The notes under the pieces: model-generated
Database searches by the model: none
What the model was told of the DNA's origin: nothing
The model's input: only the letters and a program-made list of their open reading frames with translations
Translations under genes and position numbers: made by a program
Part shown: positions 61,721-64,000 of the stretch, piece after piece
Layout: every line of letters begins with the position of its first letter
Numbering within the stretch: the first letter of the stretch is position 1
NCBI RefSeq assembly: GCF_003598715.1
Contig: NZ_QZFU01000016.1
Coordinates: 62,001-126,000, forward strand
DNA: 64,000 bases
Origin: Nocardia panacis
GTDB lineage: Bacteria > Actinomycetota > Actinomycetes > Mycobacteriales > Mycobacteriaceae
Direction of reading: 5' to 3'

Positions 61721-64000
61721 CTAGAGCTTGACCAGTGTCCGGCTGTACTGCGGAATCAATCGGATCTTGCCCGCCGTACCGAAATCGATGGTGACCGTGG
61801 CGAGCGGGCCGAAACCCTCCGCGGCGATCACCCGCCCGAGTCCGTACTTGTCGTCGCTGACCCGATCGCCCACCGCGAGAACGAGATTCGTATTGTTGCG
61901 GGCCGCGCCACCGGGGGCGGGCCTGCGCGGGCCGCGCTCGCGCAGACCGGGCCTGGCCTCGGACCAGCCCTCGCCGCGCGTCCAGTCGCGCTCCCCGCCC
62001 TCGTCCTGGCCGCGCAGCCCGCGACCGGCGCGGGATCCGGCAGGCTCGAGTCGCCGCCACTGCAGCAGATGCCCCGGAATCTCCTGGAGGAAGCGGGATT
62101 CCGGATTGGACACTGGCTGACCCCAACCCGAGCGGACCACCGCGCGGCTGAGGTAGAGGCGCTGCCGGGCACGGGTGATACCGACGTAGGCGAGGCGGCG
62201 CTCCTCGGCCAGTTCGGTGGGATCGCCGAGCGCCCGCATATGCGGGAACTGGCCGTCCTCCCAGCCGGTGACGAAGACGACCGGGAATTCCAGCCCCTTG
62301 GCCGTGTGCAGCGTCATCATGGTGACCACGCCCGACTCCTCGTCGGGAATCTGGTCCGCGTCGGCCACCAGGGAGACTCGCTCCAGGAAGGCGGCCAGCG
62401 AACCCGGATCCGGTGCACCTTCGGCGGCATCGGGCAGCAGGCCCTCGCCGGGGTCCGGCAGCAGACCTTCGGCCCGCGCGGCCTGCGCGTTGTTGTGCGC
62501 CTCGGCGCTGAACTCGCGGGCGACACTGACCAATTCGTTCAGGTTGTCCAGGCGCGCGCCGTCCTGCGGGTCGTCGGAGTTCTCCAGTTCGGCGCGGTAG
62601 CCGGTGCGCTCCAGCACGGCCTCCACCACACTGCCGACATCCGGATAGTCCGAATCCTCCTGGACACCGGCGGCCCTGATCTCGGCCAACAGTTCCAGGA
62701 AGCCCGCGATGGCCCGCTGCGCGCGCGTATTGAGCAGCGCCACCTTGCCTGCGGCGGCATCGCGCAGCGCGGCCGCGAATCCGATACCGCGCTGATCGGC
62801 ATGGACCGCGACACACGCCTCGGCCCGGTCGCCGATGCCGCGCCGGGGCGTATTGAGGATGCGGCGCATACTCACCGCGTCCTCGGGATTGTCGAGCACC
62901 CGCAGGTAGGCGACGATATCGCGCACCTCCTTGCGCTCGTAGAAGCGGACGCCGCCCACCACCCGGTAGGGCAGACCCATCCGGATGAAGATCTCCTCCA
63001 GTGCGCGGGAGTTGTTGTTGGTGCGGTAGAACACCGCCACATCGCCGTAGCGGGCCTCGCCCTGATCAACGAGGCGGTCGATCTCGCGGGCCACGAACGA
63101 CGCCTCGTCGTGCTCGTTGTCGGCGACGTAGCCGACGATCAACTCCCCCGCGCCGGAATCGGTCCACAGCTTCTTGTCGCGGCGGTTCTCATTGCGCGCG
63201 ATGACCGCGTTGGCGGCCGAGAGAATGTGCTGGGTCGAGCGGTAATTCTGTTCCAGCAGAATGGTTTCCGCATCCGGGAAGTCGCGCTCGAACTCCTCGA
63301 TATTGCGAATCGTCGCGCCGCGGAAGGCGTAGATGGACTGGTCGGCGTCGCCGACCACGCACAACTCGCTCGGCTCGACCGAGTCGGCCCCCTCGGCGTG
63401 GTGACCGACCAATTCGCGCACCAGTATGTACTGGGCGTGGTTGGTGTCCTGATACTCGTCGACCATGACGTGCCGGAAGCGCCGCCGGTAGTACTCGGCG
63501 ACCTGCGGATGCCGCTGCAGCAGGGCCACCGTCTCGCCGATCAGGTCGTCGAAATCCATGGCGTTGGCCGCACGCAGGCGGCGCTGGTACTCGGCGTAGA
63601 CGCGGGCCACGAGGGCGGGCAGCTCGGTCTCGTCGGATTCGGCGTCGGCGGCGGCGCGCACCGGATCGATGAGTTCGTTCTTGAGATTGGAAATCGCGGT
63701 GGACAGCAATCGCGCCGAATATTTTTTGGTATCGATGTCGAAATCCCGACTGATCATCGTCAGTAATCGGCGGGAATCGTCGGCATCGTAGATGGAGAAA
63801 TTGGAATTCAAACCCGGCAACAGCGCGGCCTGCGCGCGCAGGATACGCACACAGCTCGAATGGAAGGTGGATACCCACATATTCGTGGCACGCGGACCGA
63901 CCAGTCCGATAACTCGCTCGCGCATCTCCGCGGCGGCCTTATTGGTGAAGGTGATGGCCAACACCTGGCCGGGGGTGACCCCGCGCGCGGCCAGCAGGTA
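61721..64000 (-). CDS. pcrA: ATP-dependent DNA helicase UvrD/PcrA (5' end outside window)
   Basis: Superfamily I 3'-5' helicase; about 759 residues are visible and the N-terminal Walker A region lies beyond the right edge (the frame stays open to base 64000). Visible motifs are LAITFTNKAAAEMRER (motif Ia region), VMVDEYQDTNHAQY (motif II), VVGDADQSIYAFRGA (III), LEQNYRSTQHIL (IV), VVTMMTLHTAKGLEFPVVFV (V) and YVGITRARQRLYLS (VI). The C-terminal end GDRVSDDKYGLGRVIAAEGF is the RNA-polymerase-binding Tudor-like domain of PcrA. It acts in excision repair and removal of stalled complexes. Corresponds to uvrD1 of mycobacteria. Confidence 0.95.
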   Translation of the reverse strand, partial: YLLAARGVTPGQVLAITFTNKAAAEMRERVIGLVGPRATNMWVSTFHSSCVRILRAQAALLPGLNSNFSIYDADDSRRLLTMISRDFDIDTKKYSARLLSTAISNLKNELIDPVRAAADAESDETELPALVARVYAEYQRRLRAANAMDFDDLIGETVALLQRHPQVAEYYRRRFRHVMVDEYQDTNHAQYILVRELVGHHAEGADSVEPSELCVVGDADQSIYAFRGATIRNIEEFERDFPDAETILLEQNYRSTQHILSAANAVIARNENRRDKKLWTDSGAGELIVGYVADNEHDEASFVAREIDRLVDQGEARYGDVAVFYRTNNNSRALEEIFIRMGLPYRVVGGVRFYERKEVRDIVAYLRVLDNPEDAVSMRRILNTPRRGIGDRAEACVAVHADQRGIGFAAALRDAAAGKVALLNTRAQRAIAGFLELLAEIRAAGVQEDSDYPDVGSVVEAVLERTGYRAELENSDDPQDGARLDNLNELVSVAREFSAEAHNNAQAARAEGLLPDPGEGLLPDAAEGAPDPGSLAAFLERVSLVADADQIPDEESGVVTMMTLHTAKGLEFPVVFVTGWEDGQFPHMRALGDPTELAEERRLAYVGITRARQRLYLSRAVVRSGWGQPVSNPESRFLQEIPGHLLQWRRLEPAGSRAGRGLRGQDEGGERDWTRGEGWSEARPGLRERGPRRPAPGGAARNNTNLVLAVGDRVSDDKYGLGRVIAAEGFGPLATVTIDFGTAGKIRLIPQYSRTLVKL

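Overview
This is a high-GC actinobacterial chromosome segment, most likely from Nocardia or a close relative in the Corynebacteriales. Evidence for this includes a mycothiol-dependent formaldehyde dehydrogenase, four MspA/Nfp-type outer-membrane porins (implying a mycolic-acid outer membrane), a Glp/GlpR cell-division pair, an MprAB-PepD stress module, a conservon, frequent GTG starts and GTGA/ATGA gene overlaps. Two long blocks follow gene orders I recall from Mycobacterium tuberculosis: 21.3-37.1 kb resembles Rv0981-Rv0996 (mprA, mprB, pepD, moaB2, mscL, ruc, MTHFS, galU, moeA1/glp, rimJ, glpR), and 47.3-64.0 kb resembles Rv0949-Rv0957 (uvrD1/pcrA, M23 peptidase, sucC, sucD, two membrane proteins, purN, purH). 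No search was run; product names come from reading motifs.

Layout. 0-9.2 kb: a partial DUF2165 membrane protein, a secreted lipase, a 67-bp tandem repeat, mscR divergent from a coupled tryptophan dioxygenase-kynureninase pair, a lytic-transglycosylase-like protein, a small secreted protein, and a GAF-LuxR regulator divergent from an amidase. 9.2-21 kb is accessory: an ArsP-like permease, two efflux pumps each divergent from a TetR regulator with palindromic operators between, a frameshifted alpha/beta hydrolase, and an antitoxin whose PIN toxin has decayed. 21-28.3 kb: tRNA-Ala, glpR, rimJ, glp, galU, MTHFS, ruc, an SAF protein and mscL. 28.4-31.8 kb: a duplicated two-gene porin cassette. 32-37 kb: a small conserved-looking gene, moaB, pepD, mprB, mprA. 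37.4-41.9 kb: a complete conservon (kinase-like protein, roadblock, DUF742, GTPase). 43-45.9 kb: a zinc-starvation ribosomal locus in which mrf-bL31-bL32 diverges from bL28-bL33-uS14-bS18 over Zur-like boxes. 46-56.5 kb: a LysM-lectin, a lipoprotein, purNH preceded by a near-perfect 167-bp palindromic element, two membrane proteins, a BTAD/NB-ARC regulator and uppP. 56.6-64 kb: sucCD, tandem M23 peptidases each preceded by a tiny ORF that overlaps the peptidase start, and a partial pcrA.

Most notable for follow-up: the leader ORFs coupled to both M23 peptidases; the LacI-type palindrome abutting a CRP-type site upstream of the porins; repeated TCTCAG-type boxes before both mprA and pepD; the palindromic element inserted before purN; the small CTG-start gene behind moaB; and the decayed toxin next to an apparently intact antitoxin with its own palindrome.
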